Shown: positions 24,391 through 33,313, counted from the stretch's first letter. The stretch is DNA of 34,559 nt from an uncultured Faecalibacterium sp. (GCA_904394215.1 CAJFNF010000033.1:1-34559); one strand, 5' to 3'. A program made the numbers and translations. Notes: generated from the letters alone by a model not told the origin.

Positions 24391-25599
24391 TCAGCCGGCC
24401 TGGACCTCGTGGGCCAGCAGCCTCTTGTAGGTCAGGTCCATCCCCAGGGCCCCCAGAGGGGCGGTGATCAGGATGGCCAGCACCGCCACCGACAGCACCA
24501 TCTGGCCGCAGGACAGACCCATGGCCAGGGGCACCGAGCCGATGGCCGCCTGGACGGTGGCCTTGGGCAGGTAGTCGATGATGCAGAACAGCCGCTCTTT
24601 CCGGTTCAGCCTGGTGCCCGCCACGCACAGGGCCACACCCACCGACCGGAAGGCCAGGGCCAGCAGGATCATCAGCACGGCCGCCGGGCCGGCGCTGAGG
24701 GTGTATCGGATATCCACCGCGGCGCCCACCAGCACAAACAGGATCACTTCTGCGGCCAGCCACAGCTTGCCGAACTTCTCACTCAGCCGCGCCGACGCCG
24801 AAGAGGTACTGCGGATTTTCAGCACGCAGGCCATGCTGACCACCGCCAGCAGGCCCGACACCGACACGATCCCTTCCAGCCAGGTTTCCACCGCCATCAA
24901 CAGGAAGGACACCCCCAGCACCACAATCACCTTCATGCTGTTGCGGACGTAGTGCTTGTGGGCGTAGGCGGTCTCAAAGAACTGGCTCAGCAGCCAGCCC
25001 ACCACGGCCCCCAGCAGGACCCCCAGCAGGATGGACACCGGGATGTTCACAAAGTCCATCACGTTGGCATGGCCTCCCTGGGCCATGTTCACAAAGGTGG
25101 AAAACAGGACGATCACATAGATATCGTCGCAGGAAGCCCCCGCCATCACCATCTGGGGGATGCTCTTGTCGGTGCCGTAGCGGCTGTCCATCAGCTGGAC
25201 CATCCGGGGCACCACCACCGCCGGGGACACAGCCCCCAGCACCGCCCCCATGACGGCGGCCTCGATCCGGGTGATGCCCAATACCGCAGGGGCCAGCAGG
25301 AAAAAGGCCAGGATTTCAAAGCTGGCCGGCACGCAGGCCATCATCACCGCCGGGCGGCCCACCTTTTTCAGGTCGGCCAGGTTCAGGGAAAGACCGGCCT
25401 TTAGCAGGATGATGATCAGGGCCATCTGCCGCAGGTCCGCCGAGATGGACAGGATGGACGGGTCCAGCCAGTTCAGGACATAGGGCCCCAGCAGGATGCC
25501 GGTGAACAGCATCCCGATGATCCGGGGCAGGCCCAGCCGCTGGCAGAGGGCCGCCAGCGCCAGCCCCACCAGAAAAATCAGCGCCAGAGAGGTTAACAT
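24391..25599 (-). CDS. Cation:proton antiporter (CPA family)
   Basis: This 402-residue membrane protein has about 12 hydrophobic segments and is a monovalent cation:proton antiporter-like carrier. It starts with LTSLALIFLVGLALAAL; RIIGMLFTGILLGP is typical of Na+/H+ or K+/H+ exchangers of this superfamily. Acidic residues in the membrane region GASCDDIYVIVLF probably take part in ion binding. There is no C-terminal TrkA-N domain, unlike KefB/C. The frame is open 41 codons upstream, but that part overlaps a leader terminator. The ATG at 25599 follows GGAGG by nine bases. A promoter lies about 180 bases upstream and the intervening leader looks like a riboswitch. The ion cannot be named from sequence. 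Confidence 0.9.
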   Translation of the reverse strand: MLTSLALIFLVGLALAALCQRLGLPRIIGMLFTGILLGPYVLNWLDPSILSISADLRQMALIIILLKAGLSLNLADLKKVGRPAVMMACVPASFEILAFFLLAPAVLGITRIEAAVMGAVLGAVSPAVVVPRMVQLMDSRYGTDKSIPQMVMAGASCDDIYVIVLFSTFVNMAQGGHANVMDFVNIPVSILLGVLLGAVVGWLLSQFFETAYAHKHYVRNSMKVIVVLGVSFLLMAVETWLEGIVSVSGLLAVVSMACVLKIRSTSSASARLSEKFGKLWLAAEVILFVLVGAAVDIRYTLSAGPAAVLMILLALAFRSVGVALCVAGTRLNRKERLFCIIDYLPKATVQAAIGSVPLAMGLSCGQMVLSVAVLAILITAPLGALGMDLTYKRLLAHEVQAG

Positions 25600-25633
25600 G
25601 ATTCTTTTCCTCCATTTCAACAGGTCAGGACGC

Positions 25634-25682
25634 AAAAAAGCCGATGCCTTCTGCGACCTTGCAATCACAGAAGTCATCAGCT
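25634..25682 (-). terminator. Intrinsic terminator inside the antiporter leader
   Basis: On the minus strand AGCTGATG..TTCTGTGA pairs with TCGCAGAA..CATCGGCT, about 17 base pairs with one mismatch, followed by six T. It lies between the promoter and the antiporter start, so expression must depend on readthrough. Confidence 0.85.
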
Positions 25683-25774
25683 TGTAGTACAGCGGTTCAG
25701 GTTTCCCTGGGGAGAACTTCATTCCCCGGCATCCACCCTCTGCCGCCGGCCCCGGCCGGCTGCGGATGAATCCG
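25683..25774 (-). promoter_or_regulatory. Candidate riboswitch aptamer upstream of the antiporter
   Basis: The roughly 90 bases between the transcript start and the leader terminator contain three compact hairpins: a GC-rich one (25742-25760), GGGGA/TCCCC (25709-25727) and CAGG-GAAA-CCTG with a GAAA tetraloop (25698-25709), then ACCGCTGTACTAC. The single-stranded GATGCC between the first two (within 25728-25734) is complementary to GGCATC in the 3' arm of the terminator, so alternative folds are possible. Known Na+ and Li+ riboswitch classes precede similar antiporters, but I cannot assign a class by eye. Confidence 0.55.
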
Positions 25775-25780
25775 AAAGGA

Positions 25781-25809
25781 ATTATACACGCCTGACCGGG
25801 ATTTGTAAA
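25781..25809 (-). promoter_or_regulatory. Sigma-A promoter for the antiporter
   Basis: Minus-strand TTTACA, a 17-base spacer and a perfect TATAAT. It begins at the end of the weak hairpin that follows the 38-residue ORF. Confidence 0.88.
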
Positions 25810-25825
25810 GGGCTTTTTTCAGCCC
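25810..25825 (-). terminator. Weak terminator at the end of the 38-residue ORF
   Basis: GGGCTGAAAAAAGCCC on the minus strand forms a five-base-pair stem that overlaps the stop codon, followed by only three T. Termination is probably partial. Confidence 0.4.
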
Positions 25826-25935
25826 TGCAGCTCCTCCATGGCTTCCCGCACATTGTCGGCAGAAAAGAGGAACGCCCCGCTCCTGCTGTACACCTCCACA
25901 TGGCCGCCCACATACCGGATCTCGATTTCGCTCAT
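25819..25935 (-). CDS. Small conserved-looking protein of unknown function (38 aa)
   Basis: A 38-codon ORF begins at an ATG preceded by GAGGAGAG about six to eight bases away and ends in TGA. The product is acidic, with a beta-like N-terminal half (EIEIRYVGGHVEVYSRSGAF) and a helical end (DNVREAMEELQ). It resembles tiny Clostridia proteins I have seen without an assigned role, but I cannot name a family. It lies between the CBS-domain gene and the antiporter on the same strand, and the antiporter promoter starts at its 3' end. Confidence 0.6.
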   Translation of the reverse strand: MSEIEIRYVGGHVEVYSRSGAFLFSADNVREAMEELQG

Positions 25936-26063
25936 CTTCTGTCTCTCCTCTCTGTCTGATATTGTGCCGGAAGCTCTCGGCTTCCCTTGTTCTGAGAAGA
26001 GGATACCAGAACAGAAGTCCCATAATTTACACTTTCAAAAGATTTTTGGACTTTTTTGCGCAG

Positions 26064-26090
26064 AAAAAAGCCCCCGCCCGAGGCGGAGGC
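26064..26090 (-). terminator. Intrinsic terminator after the CBS-domain gene
   Basis: GCCTCCGCC and GCGGGGGC pair around a four-base loop, followed by six T on the minus strand. It lies 16 bases after the CBS gene stop codon. Confidence 0.88.
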
Positions 26091-26105
26091 AAAACAGATC
26101 GTTTT

Positions 26106-26567
26106 TCAGGTTTGGGCGGTGCAGGCGGCGCCGGAGGCCTGGCTCAGCTGGCTGGCCTGCTCGCAGCGGCGGGACTTGTCATAGCAGTAGCGGATGATGG
26201 CCTGCCGCCGGACAATGCCGATGAACATCCCCCGGTCATCCACCACCGGGACAAAATTCTGGTTCATGGCGGCTTCGATCAGCTGGTCCATGCTGGTGTT
26301 GACGGTCACCGGCAGGTAGTCCCGCTTGCGCTCAAAGCTGCTGATGGGGATGTCCTCAGCGGCCTCGATGTCCAGGCCGTGATGCCGCTTGATGCCCCAC
26401 AGCAGGTCGCCTTCGGTGAGGGTGCCCACATATTTGCCCTCCCGGTTGAGGATGGGGATGGAGGCGTAGCGGTTGTGTTCCCACTTCTCCAGGGTCTGAC
26501 GGAGGGTGAAGTCATCATAGACGTACATCAAATCCTGCTTGGGGGACAGGAAAAACAAAATGTTCAT
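26106..26567 (-). CDS. CBS-pair domain protein
   Basis: This 153-residue protein consists of two CBS motifs, the first around YDDFTLRQTLEKWEHNRYASIPILNREGKYVGTL (described by position: about 17-51) and the second around TVNTSMDQLIEAAM to GMFIGIVRR. Such stand-alone CBS pairs bind adenine nucleotides such as AMP, ATP or c-di-AMP and act as sensors; CbpB/DarB-type proteins in Firmicutes bind c-di-AMP. Its presence near an antiporter and KtrB would fit a potassium/c-di-AMP link, but that is inference. The ATG at 26567 follows AGGAG by ten bases; a TTG two codons earlier is possible. It is followed by a strong terminator. Confidence 0.88.
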   Translation of the reverse strand: MNILFFLSPKQDLMYVYDDFTLRQTLEKWEHNRYASIPILNREGKYVGTLTEGDLLWGIKRHHGLDIEAAEDIPISSFERKRDYLPVTVNTSMDQLIEAAMNQNFVPVVDDRGMFIGIVRRQAIIRYCYDKSRRCEQASQLSQASGAACTAQT

Positions 26568-26674
26568 ATCCAATAAGCTCCTGCTTGTATGATTTGCCAG
26601 ATTCGGAAAGTTCTGTTTGCAGCGCAGCGCCGCAGGGAGAATGGGGCTTTGATGAGCTCCCCCTTTCCCCCCTT

Positions 26675-26683
26675 ATTTTAGCA
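26675..26683 (-). promoter_or_regulatory. Extended -10 promoter for the CBS-domain gene
   Basis: Minus-strand TGC-TAAAAT, about 110 bases upstream of the start, without a good -35. The intergenic stretch 26568-26890 is AT-rich, holds this and the divergent promoter at 26775, and shows no gene. Confidence 0.45.
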
Positions 26684-26774
26684 TTTTCGCACAGCAAAAT
26701 AAAGTTCCGCACAGACTTTTTAGATTTTATTCACAACTGATTTTGTCGTTTTGCGAAAATCCGTACCAAATCCA

Positions 26775-26802
26775 TGCACAAGCATCTGTTTTGTGCTATA
26801 CT
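26775..26802 (+). promoter_or_regulatory. Promoter for the binding lipoprotein gene
   Basis: TGCACA, a 16-base spacer and TATACT, about 85 bases before the lipoprotein start. The -35 is only a partial match. Confidence 0.55.
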
Positions 26803-26890
26803 AAAGTTATCCCTGGGCACCCGGCCTGCTCTCCTGATTCAGTATAGCAGACGCCGGTGCCGAATCTTGCCAAAGGAGGCCGGAAAGCCC

Positions 26891-28432
26891 ATGCACCTGT
26901 CTTCCCCTGCCCGCCTGGCCCGCCGGGCGGCAGCGGCGGCGCTGGCCTGTCTGCTGCTGGCCGGGTGTTCCCGCCCCGCCGTTCTGCAGCCCGCTTCGTC
27001 CGAGGAGGCCAGCTCCTCTGCCGCCTCATCCAGCGCCGGCGCGGCCCAGAGCCAGCCTGCCCGCTTTGCCATTGCGGTCAGTGAGGGAAACTATAACCCC
27101 TATCTGGCGGCCAACACCCTCACCGAGCAGGTGGCCAGCCTGGTGTTTGAAAAGCTGGTGCGCATTTCCCCCCGGATGGAGCTGGAAATGCGGCTGGCCG
27201 AATCGGTCCAGTCCGCCGGCAACACGGTGACCATCACCCTGCGCAGCGGCTGCACCTTTGCGGACGACACCCCCATCACCGCCAATGATGTGGCGGCCAG
27301 CCTGCTGGCGGCCAAGGCCAGCAGCTTCTACGCCGGGCGGCTGTCCAACATGACCAGCGTCCAGGCGGTGGGGGACAGTATGGTCCAGCTGACCCTGGCC
27401 AGCCCCGACAGCCTCTTCGGCTATCTGCTGGACCTGCCGGTCATGAAGGCGGCGGAGGTCAGCGCCCCCCAGCCCACCCCCAGCGGGCGGTACACCTACG
27501 GCAGCGAGGAGAACACCCTCACCCTCAACCCCCGGGCACCCTTCCCGGAGGACGGGCCCGGCACCATCTGGCTGACCCCCGTCAGCGACTATGCCGAGCT
27601 GGTGTCCCAGCTGGCCATGGGTGAGATCAGCTTTTATCTGGCCGAGGAGAGCGCCGCTTCGGCGGTTGCCACCTCTGAGAACTATTTCCGCACCAACACC
27701 CTGCTGTTCCTGGGGGTCAACAGCGGTTCAAGCAACCCTCTGTGCAATACCAGCCAGGGCCGGGCGGCCCTCAGCGCCGCCCTTTCCCGCCAGGATTTGT
27801 CCGGCCGGTTCGCCAGCGCCAGCCCCGCCACCGGCGCCCTCAACGGCCTGTACGAATGTGTCCGGGGCCAGCAGGTCATCTCGTCGGAACCTGACTCCAA
27901 CGGCCTGACGGCGGATCTGGCCGCCCTGGGCTACAGCTGGAACCAGGAGGCAGGCCGCTACGAAAACGCCGCCGGCCAGCCCGCCAGCGTCAACATCCTG
28001 GTCTGCGGCAGCTCGGCCGACCGGGTGTATTCCGCCCGGCTGCTCCAGCAGCAGTGGACCGAGGCAGGGATCGAAGTCACCCTCACCCAGGCCGAAGACT
28101 TCAGTGCCTACCTCCAGATGATACAGGATCGCCAATTTGAACTGTACATCGGTGAAATGAAGTTGTATAATAATATTGACCTCTCGCCGTTCTGGAGCGG
28201 CAGCGCCCGCTATGGCCTGGCTGTCACCCAGCAGCTGCTGGACGCCTACAATCTGATGCGGGCCGACAGCTCCGCCGCCGGCGCCTTCGAGGCCCTTTTC
28301 GCCGAACAAATGCCCTATATTCCTCTGCTGTGGAGAGGCGGGGTCACGGTATCCAACCGCCGCACCAGCGGCGTGGTGTCCAGTGTCAGCGACCTGTACT
28401 ATTCTCTCGCCAGCCTCTCCCTCACAGAGTGA
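26891..28432 (+). CDS. Family 5 extracellular solute-binding lipoprotein (oligopeptide ABC type)
   Basis: This 513-residue protein has a lipoprotein signal peptide with lipobox LLAGC (Cys26), an Ala/Ser-rich linker and an SBP_bac_5 domain. Family features include ANTLTEQVASLVFEKLVRI near the start, the ADDTPITANDVAASLLAAK stretch (described from position about 135) and the late PFWSGSARYGLAV and PYIPLLWRGG segments. Such proteins bind peptides, nickel or other small ligands for ABC importers. No permease or ATPase genes follow, so it is either an orphan receptor or uses components encoded elsewhere. The chosen start has AAAGGAGG 11 bases upstream and directly precedes the signal peptide; the frame is open further upstream without a signal. 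Confidence 0.9.
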   Translation: MHLSSPARLARRAAAAALACLLLAGCSRPAVLQPASSEEASSSAASSSAGAAQSQPARFAIAVSEGNYNPYLAANTLTEQVASLVFEKLVRISPRMELEMRLAESVQSAGNTVTITLRSGCTFADDTPITANDVAASLLAAKASSFYAGRLSNMTSVQAVGDSMVQLTLASPDSLFGYLLDLPVMKAAEVSAPQPTPSGRYTYGSEENTLTLNPRAPFPEDGPGTIWLTPVSDYAELVSQLAMGEISFYLAEESAASAVATSENYFRTNTLLFLGVNSGSSNPLCNTSQGRAALSAALSRQDLSGRFASASPATGALNGLYECVRGQQVISSEPDSNGLTADLAALGYSWNQEAGRYENAAGQPASVNILVCGSSADRVYSARLLQQQWTEAGIEVTLTQAEDFSAYLQMIQDRQFELYIGEMKLYNNIDLSPFWSGSARYGLAVTQQLLDAYNLMRADSSAAGAFEALFAEQMPYIPLLWRGGVTVSNRRTSGVVSSVSDLYYSLASLSLTE

Positions 28433-28490
28433 GCAGCAAACAAAACAGCTTTCAGCTTGTTAAAATTTCAATCAAAGGAGCAGAGCGATT

Positions 28491-28841
28491 ATGATCACTA
28501 CGCATTTTCCCTTGGGCGATGTCCGCTTTTCCGCCGAGTACTTCTCGACGCTGGTAGGCGAAGCCGCCAAGAGCTGCTACGGTGTGGCCGCCATGGCCCC
28601 CCGCGGTATGGCCGACACGGTCAAGAGCCTGGTGCGCGGCGAGGATTTCGCTGAAAAAGGCGTCCGCGTCACCTCTGAGAATGGCCGCCTGGTCATCGAG
28701 ATCCACATCGCTGTCGGCTATGGGCTGAATATTTCCACCGCCGCCCAGAGCATTACCCATCGCGTGCAGGACGAAGTCGAACACGCCACCGGCCTGCGTG
28801 TGGCCCGGGTGATCGTGTCGGTGGACGACGTGATTGCCTGA
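28491..28841 (+). CDS. Asp23/Gls24 family envelope stress protein (YloU-like)
   Basis: This 116-residue protein matches the Asp23/Gls24 (DUF322) family: an N-terminal FSAEYFSTLVGEAAKSCYGVAAM, a central LVIEIHIAVGYGLNI strand pair and a C-terminal VARVIVSVDDVIA strand. Members sit at the membrane and are linked to envelope stress and lipid metabolism. AAAGGAG lies ten bases before the ATG. It is followed 56 bases later by fakA, as with yloU-yloV in B. subtilis, so the pair is probably co-transcribed. Upstream, a possible TAAAAT is present within 28433-28490, but no convincing -35. Confidence 0.94.
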   Translation: MITTHFPLGDVRFSAEYFSTLVGEAAKSCYGVAAMAPRGMADTVKSLVRGEDFAEKGVRVTSENGRLVIEIHIAVGYGLNISTAAQSITHRVQDEVEHATGLRVARVIVSVDDVIA

Positions 28842-28897
28842 CCAAAACCAACACAACTCCCCGGGCGCGCCCGTGGGCTGACAAGGAGTAAAAAACA

Positions 28898-30467
28898 ATG
28901 ATTAGTGGTAAAATTTTGCGTGACGCCATCATCTCAGGCGCAAACAACATCAACAACCAGCGCTCCCGCGTGGACGAGCTGAACGTCTTCCCTGTGCCGG
29001 ACGGCGACACCGGCACCAACATGGGCATGACCGTAGGCGCAGCCGTCCGGGAGCTGGAAGCCCTGAGCCCTGACTGCACGGTGGCCGATGCCGCCAAGAC
29101 CGCCGCCTCTGCCATGCTGCGGGGCGCCCGCGGCAACTCGGGTGTCATCACCAGCCTGCTGTTCCGCGGCTTCTCCAAGGCCCTCCAGGGCAAGAAGGAG
29201 GCCGGCGCCGATGATCTGGTCACCGCCCTGGAAAAGGGCGTGGAGGCCGCCTACAAGGCCGTCATGAAGCCCACCGAGGGCACCATCCTGACGGTGGCCC
29301 GCGTTGCCTCGGAGGAGGCCCGGGCCAGCAAGATCGCCGATGTGCCCCAGCTGTGGGATCTGGTGCTGTCCGCCGCCCAGCGGGCCCTGGACAATACCCC
29401 CAACCAGCTGCCCGTCCTGAAAAAGGCCGGCGTGGTGGATGCCGGCGGCCAGGGCATCCTGATCATCTTCGAGGGCATGGGCAAGGTGTTCCACGGTGAG
29501 GACATCATCCCCGCCGCCGAGGGCACCCAGAACAAGGCCAAGCTCTCCACCGCCAACGCAGGCCGCGGCGTCTTTACCGACGACCTGATGAAGGTGGAGG
29601 ACATCAAGAACGGCTACTGCACCCAGTTCCTCCGAGGCCATCAAGTACGGCTATCTGACCAACTTCAAGATCGAGAACATGCACGAGCAGTTCCTGGCCC
29701 GCCAGAAGCAGGGCAAGAGCCTGGAAAAGCAGGCCGAGGCCGAGCAGAAGCAGCGGGTGTCCGACGCCATCGCCAGCGAGTTCGTCTACGCCGCCGTGGA
29801 TCCCAGCCGCGACTACGGCTTTGTGGCTGTGGCTGCCGGCGAGGGCCTGAAGGCCGTCTTCACCGACCTGTCGGTGGACGCCGTGGTCTCGGGCGGCCAG
29901 ACCATGAACCCCGCCACCGAGGACATCCTGGCCGCTGTCCAGAGCGTCCCCGCCAAGACTGTCTTCGTGCTGCCCAACAACAAGAACATCATCATGGCCG
30001 CCGAGCAGGCTGAAAAGCTGGCCGACCGCCGTGTGGTGGTCCTGCCCACCCGGACCATCCCCATGGGCATCACCGCCATGCTGAACTTTGACCCCACCGC
30101 CTCGGTGGAGACCAACACCATCAACATGATGAAGGCTGCCGACAATGTGTCCACCGGCCTCATCACCTACGCCGCCCGGGACAGCGAGTACGACGGCCGC
30201 AAGATCCGCAAGGGCGAGATCATGTCCCTGGAGAACGGCAAGATCGTCGCCACCTCCAATGACCTGACCAAGGCCACCTACCGCCTGGCCCGCAGCATGT
30301 GCAAGAAGGACACCAGCTTTGTGACCATCATCTCGGGCTGCGACGTCAGCGACGAGGACGCCGAGCGCACCACCGAGATCGTCAAGGCCAAGTGCCCCAG
30401 CCATGTGGAAGTCAGCCACATCCGGGGCGGCCAGCCGGTCTACTATTATATGATCAGCGTCGAGTAA
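28898..30467 (+). pseudogene. fakA: Fatty acid kinase FakA (YloV), disrupted by an internal deletion with frameshift
   Basis: FakA phosphorylates fatty acids held by FakB proteins. The first 244 codons are intact: the DhaL-like ATP-binding domain with VPDGDTGTNMGMTVG, GARGNSGVI and the end NGYCTQF. After codon TTC at 29627-29629 the original frame becomes nonsense and ends at 30013. The genuine sequence resumes one base over, from 29631 (SSEAIKYGYLTNFKIENM), and continues to TAA at 30467 through PNNKNIIMAAEQ and GGQPVYYY. Compared with the family, about 50 residues including the VHxHT region are missing at the join, so this is not a simple one-base slip. AAGGAG precedes the ATG. The first product would be 371 residues; the rest could only be made from internal starts such as the ATG at 29679. 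Confidence 0.85.
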
Positions 30468-30493
30468 GGCCCTCTGCATCAGGGGATTGATTC

Positions 30494-30522
30494 TTGACAA
30501 AACTTCCCTTGTCTCCTATAAT
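30494..30522 (+). promoter_or_regulatory. Consensus sigma-A promoter for the riboswitch-ATPase transcript
   Basis: Perfect TTGACA, a 17-base spacer and perfect TATAAT. It starts about 27 bases after the fakA stop codon and immediately precedes the riboswitch. Confidence 0.95.
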
Positions 30523-30526
30523 GGGA

Positions 30527-30631
30527 TGCACATGAGGGAGTAATTCCGCGCCCCGGGCGCGAAGCCGGCTCGTCAAGACAACTCATCCACCATGAGTTCG
30601 GGCAGCTTTTGATAGAATGAGACTCATGCAT
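30527..30631 (+). ncRNA. yybP-ykoY manganese riboswitch
   Basis: The leader begins TGCACATGAGGGAGTAA and ends AATGAGACTCATGCA; these pair as helix P1. The diagnostic GGGAGTA and CGTCAA elements, separated by a GC-rich hairpin (CGCGCCCCGGGCGCG), are both present, followed by an ACTCAT/ATGAGT hairpin. This is the layout of the yybP-ykoY class, which binds Mn2+ and turns on exporters. The 3' half of P1 is also the 5' arm of the following terminator, so ligand binding should allow transcription of the downstream ATPase. Confidence 0.88.
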
Positions 30632-30664
30632 TGGAGACGTTCCGGTGCATGAGTCTTTTGTTTT
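30621..30664 (+). terminator. Riboswitch-controlled terminator
   Basis: GACTCATGCA and TGCATGAGTC form a perfect ten-base-pair stem, followed by TTTTGTTTT. The 5' arm overlaps the 3' side of riboswitch helix P1. Confidence 0.92.
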
Positions 30665-30713
30665 ATCAGCCTAACCGGTGTTTTGCCCCATGGAATGTTA
30701 GAGGAGTAATGGC

Positions 30714-33313
30714 ATGAAACAAGAGTATGTACAAACCCCGCAGGAGCTGCTGACCCAGCTGGAATCCACCCCGGAAGGTCTCAGCAGCCAGGAGGCCGCT
30801 GCGCGGCTGGAAAAATACGGCCCCAACAAGCTGAAGGATGCCGAGAAGCCTTCCCTGCTCCAGCGGTTCATCCAGCAGCTGAAAGACCCCATGCTGATCA
30901 TCCTGATCATTGCGGCAGCGGTGTCGGCGGTGACCAACTTCATCTCCCACGAGAGCTTTGCCGAGGTGTTCATCATCCTGATCGTGGTGCTGCTGAACGC
31001 CGTGCTGGGGGTGTTCCAGGAGAGCAAGGCTGAGGCCGCCATCGAGGCCCTGCAGACCATGACCGCCGCCACCTGCAAGGTGCTGCGGGACGGCAAGCAG
31101 GTTGCCCTTCACAGCGACCAGCTGGTGCCCGGCGATGTGGTGCTGCTGGAAGCCGGCGACGCCGTCCCCGCCGACGGCCGCCTGCTGGAGAGCGCCAGCC
31201 TCAAGATCGAGGAGGCCGCCCTCACCGGCGAGAGCGTGCCGGTGAACAAGATCATCGACGCCCTGGGCCTGGCCAAGGGCCAGGAGGACGTGCCCCTGGG
31301 CGACCGGAAGAACATGTGCTATATGGGTTCCACCGTGGTCTACGGCCGCGGCAAGGCCCTCATCACCCGCACCGGCATGGACACCGAGATGGGCAAGATC
31401 GCCGGCGCCCTGGCCAACACCGAGCAGGAGCAGACCCCGCTGCAGCGGCAGCTGGAACAGCTCAGCGGCGTGCTGTCCAAGCTGGTGCTGGGCATCTGCC
31501 TGTTCATCTTTGTGTTTGACCTGATTGTGGCCGGCTCCTTCACCCTGGATTCGGTGCTGTCCACCTTCATGGTGGCGGTGTCCCTGGCCGTGGCCGCCAT
31601 CCCTGAGGGCCTGGCCACTGTGGTGACGGTGGTGCTGTCCATCGGCGTCACCAACATGAGCAAGCGCAACGCCGTGATCCGCCGGCTGACCGCCGTGGAA
31701 ACTCTGGGCTGCACCCAGGTGATCTGCTCGGACAAGACCGGCACCCTGACCCAGAACAAGATGACGGTGGTCCAGCATCTGGGGGAGACTGCCCCCCTGG
31801 CCACCGCCATGGCCCTGTGCAACGACGCTATCCTGAACGACCAGGGCCAGGCCGAGGGCGAGCCCACCGAGGCCGCCCTGGTGAACTTTGCCGCCAAGGA
31901 GGGCCTGCCCAAGGGCCAGCTGTCCGCAGCCGAGCCCCGTGTGGACGAGGCGCCCTTTGATTCTTCCCGCAAGATGATGAGCACCGTCCACGCCTCGGGC
32001 GCCGGCTTTGTCCAGTACACCAAGGGCGCCCCCGACGAGATCCTCAAGCGGTGCACCAGCTATCTGGAGGACGGCAAGGTCCTGCCCATGACCGACGCCA
32101 AGCGGGCCGAGTTCCTGCAGGCCAACAAGGACATGGCCGACCAGGCCCTCCGTGTCCTGGCCGCCTCCCGGCGTGAATGGGCCCAGAAGCCTGCCAGCAA
32201 CGACCCCGCCTACCTGGAACAGGATCTGTGCTTCCTGGGCCTCACCGGCATGATCGACCCGGTGCGTCCCGAGGTCAAGCCTGCCATCCAGGAGTGCCGT
32301 GAAGCCGGCATCCGCCCCGTGATGATCACCGGCGACCACAAGGACACCGCTGTGGCCATCGCCAAGGAGCTGGGCATCATCACCAACGCCAGCCAGGCCA
32401 TCACCGGCGCCGAGCTGGACAAGATCCCCGACAGCGAAATCGGCCAGGCCGTCAAGAAGTACGGCGTCTATGCCCGGGTGCAGCCTGAGCACAAGGTGCG
32501 GATCGTCACCGCATGGAAGGCCAACGGCGCCATCACCGCCATGACCGGCGACGGCGTCAATGACGCGCCCTCCATCAAGGCCGCCGACATCGGCGTGGGC
32601 ATGGGCATTACCGGCACCGACGTCACCAAGAACGTGGCCGACATGGTGCTGTCCGACGACAACTTTGCCACCATCGTGGGCGCCGTGGAGGAGGGCCGCC
32701 GGATCTATGCCAACATCCGCAAGGCCATCCAGTTCCTGCTGGCCTCCAACATGAGCGAGGTTCTGGGCGTGTTCTGCGCCACCCTGCTGGGCTTCACCCT
32801 GCTGAACCCGGTCCACCTGCTGTTCATCAACCTGATCACCGACTGCTTCCCCGCCCTGGCCCTGGGCATGGAGCAGAGCGAGGCCGACATCATGAAGCAG
32901 AAGCCCCGCAACGCCAAGAGCGGCATCTTTGCCGGCGGCATGGGCTTCGACATCGCCTACCAGGGCCTGCTGATCTCGGTCATCACCCTGGCCTCCTATA
33001 TCATCGGCCACTGCATGGAAGTGGGCTACTTTGAGATGCCCCGCGGCGTCAGCGACGACGGCATGACCATGGCCTTCCTGACCATGAGCATGTGCGAGAT
33101 CTTCCACAGCTTCAACATGCGCAGCCCATGCTGGGCAGCCTGGCCCTGACCACCATCGTCCTGGAAGTTCCCTTCGTGGCCAGCATGTTCGGCTTTACCC
33201 CGGTGGACTGGAGCGAATACCTAGTGGCCCTGGTCCTGGCTTTCCTGGTCATCCCCATCGTGGAGATCGTCAAGGCCATCCAGCGCAGCATCGCCAGCTC
33301 CAAGGCAGCCTGA
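30714..33313 (+). pseudogene. P-type ATPase, Ca2+/Mn2+ family, probable Mn2+ exporter, frameshifted near the 3' end
   Basis: Codons 1-804 encode most of a PMCA/SERCA-like ATPase: the actuator motif TGES, PEGL in helix M4, phosphorylation site DKTGTLT (Asp340) and the hinge TGDGVNDAPS. After MRS at 33117-33125 the frame runs into a stop at 33149. The final part, MLGSLALTTIVLEVPF to SIASSKAA (33313), continues in another frame. Relatives have about 20 more residues between FNMRS and the next helix, so a segment of roughly 60 bases is missing. The 811-residue product would lack helices M9-M10. GAGGAG precedes the ATG. The manganese riboswitch upstream points to Mn2+ as the exported ion, although sequence alone would be called a Ca2+ pump. 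Confidence 0.88.

Noticed and set aside
29600..29690. Programmed ribosomal frameshift in fakA
   Set aside because: No slippery heptamer with a downstream pseudoknot was evident, and about 50 conserved residues are missing, which frameshifting cannot explain.
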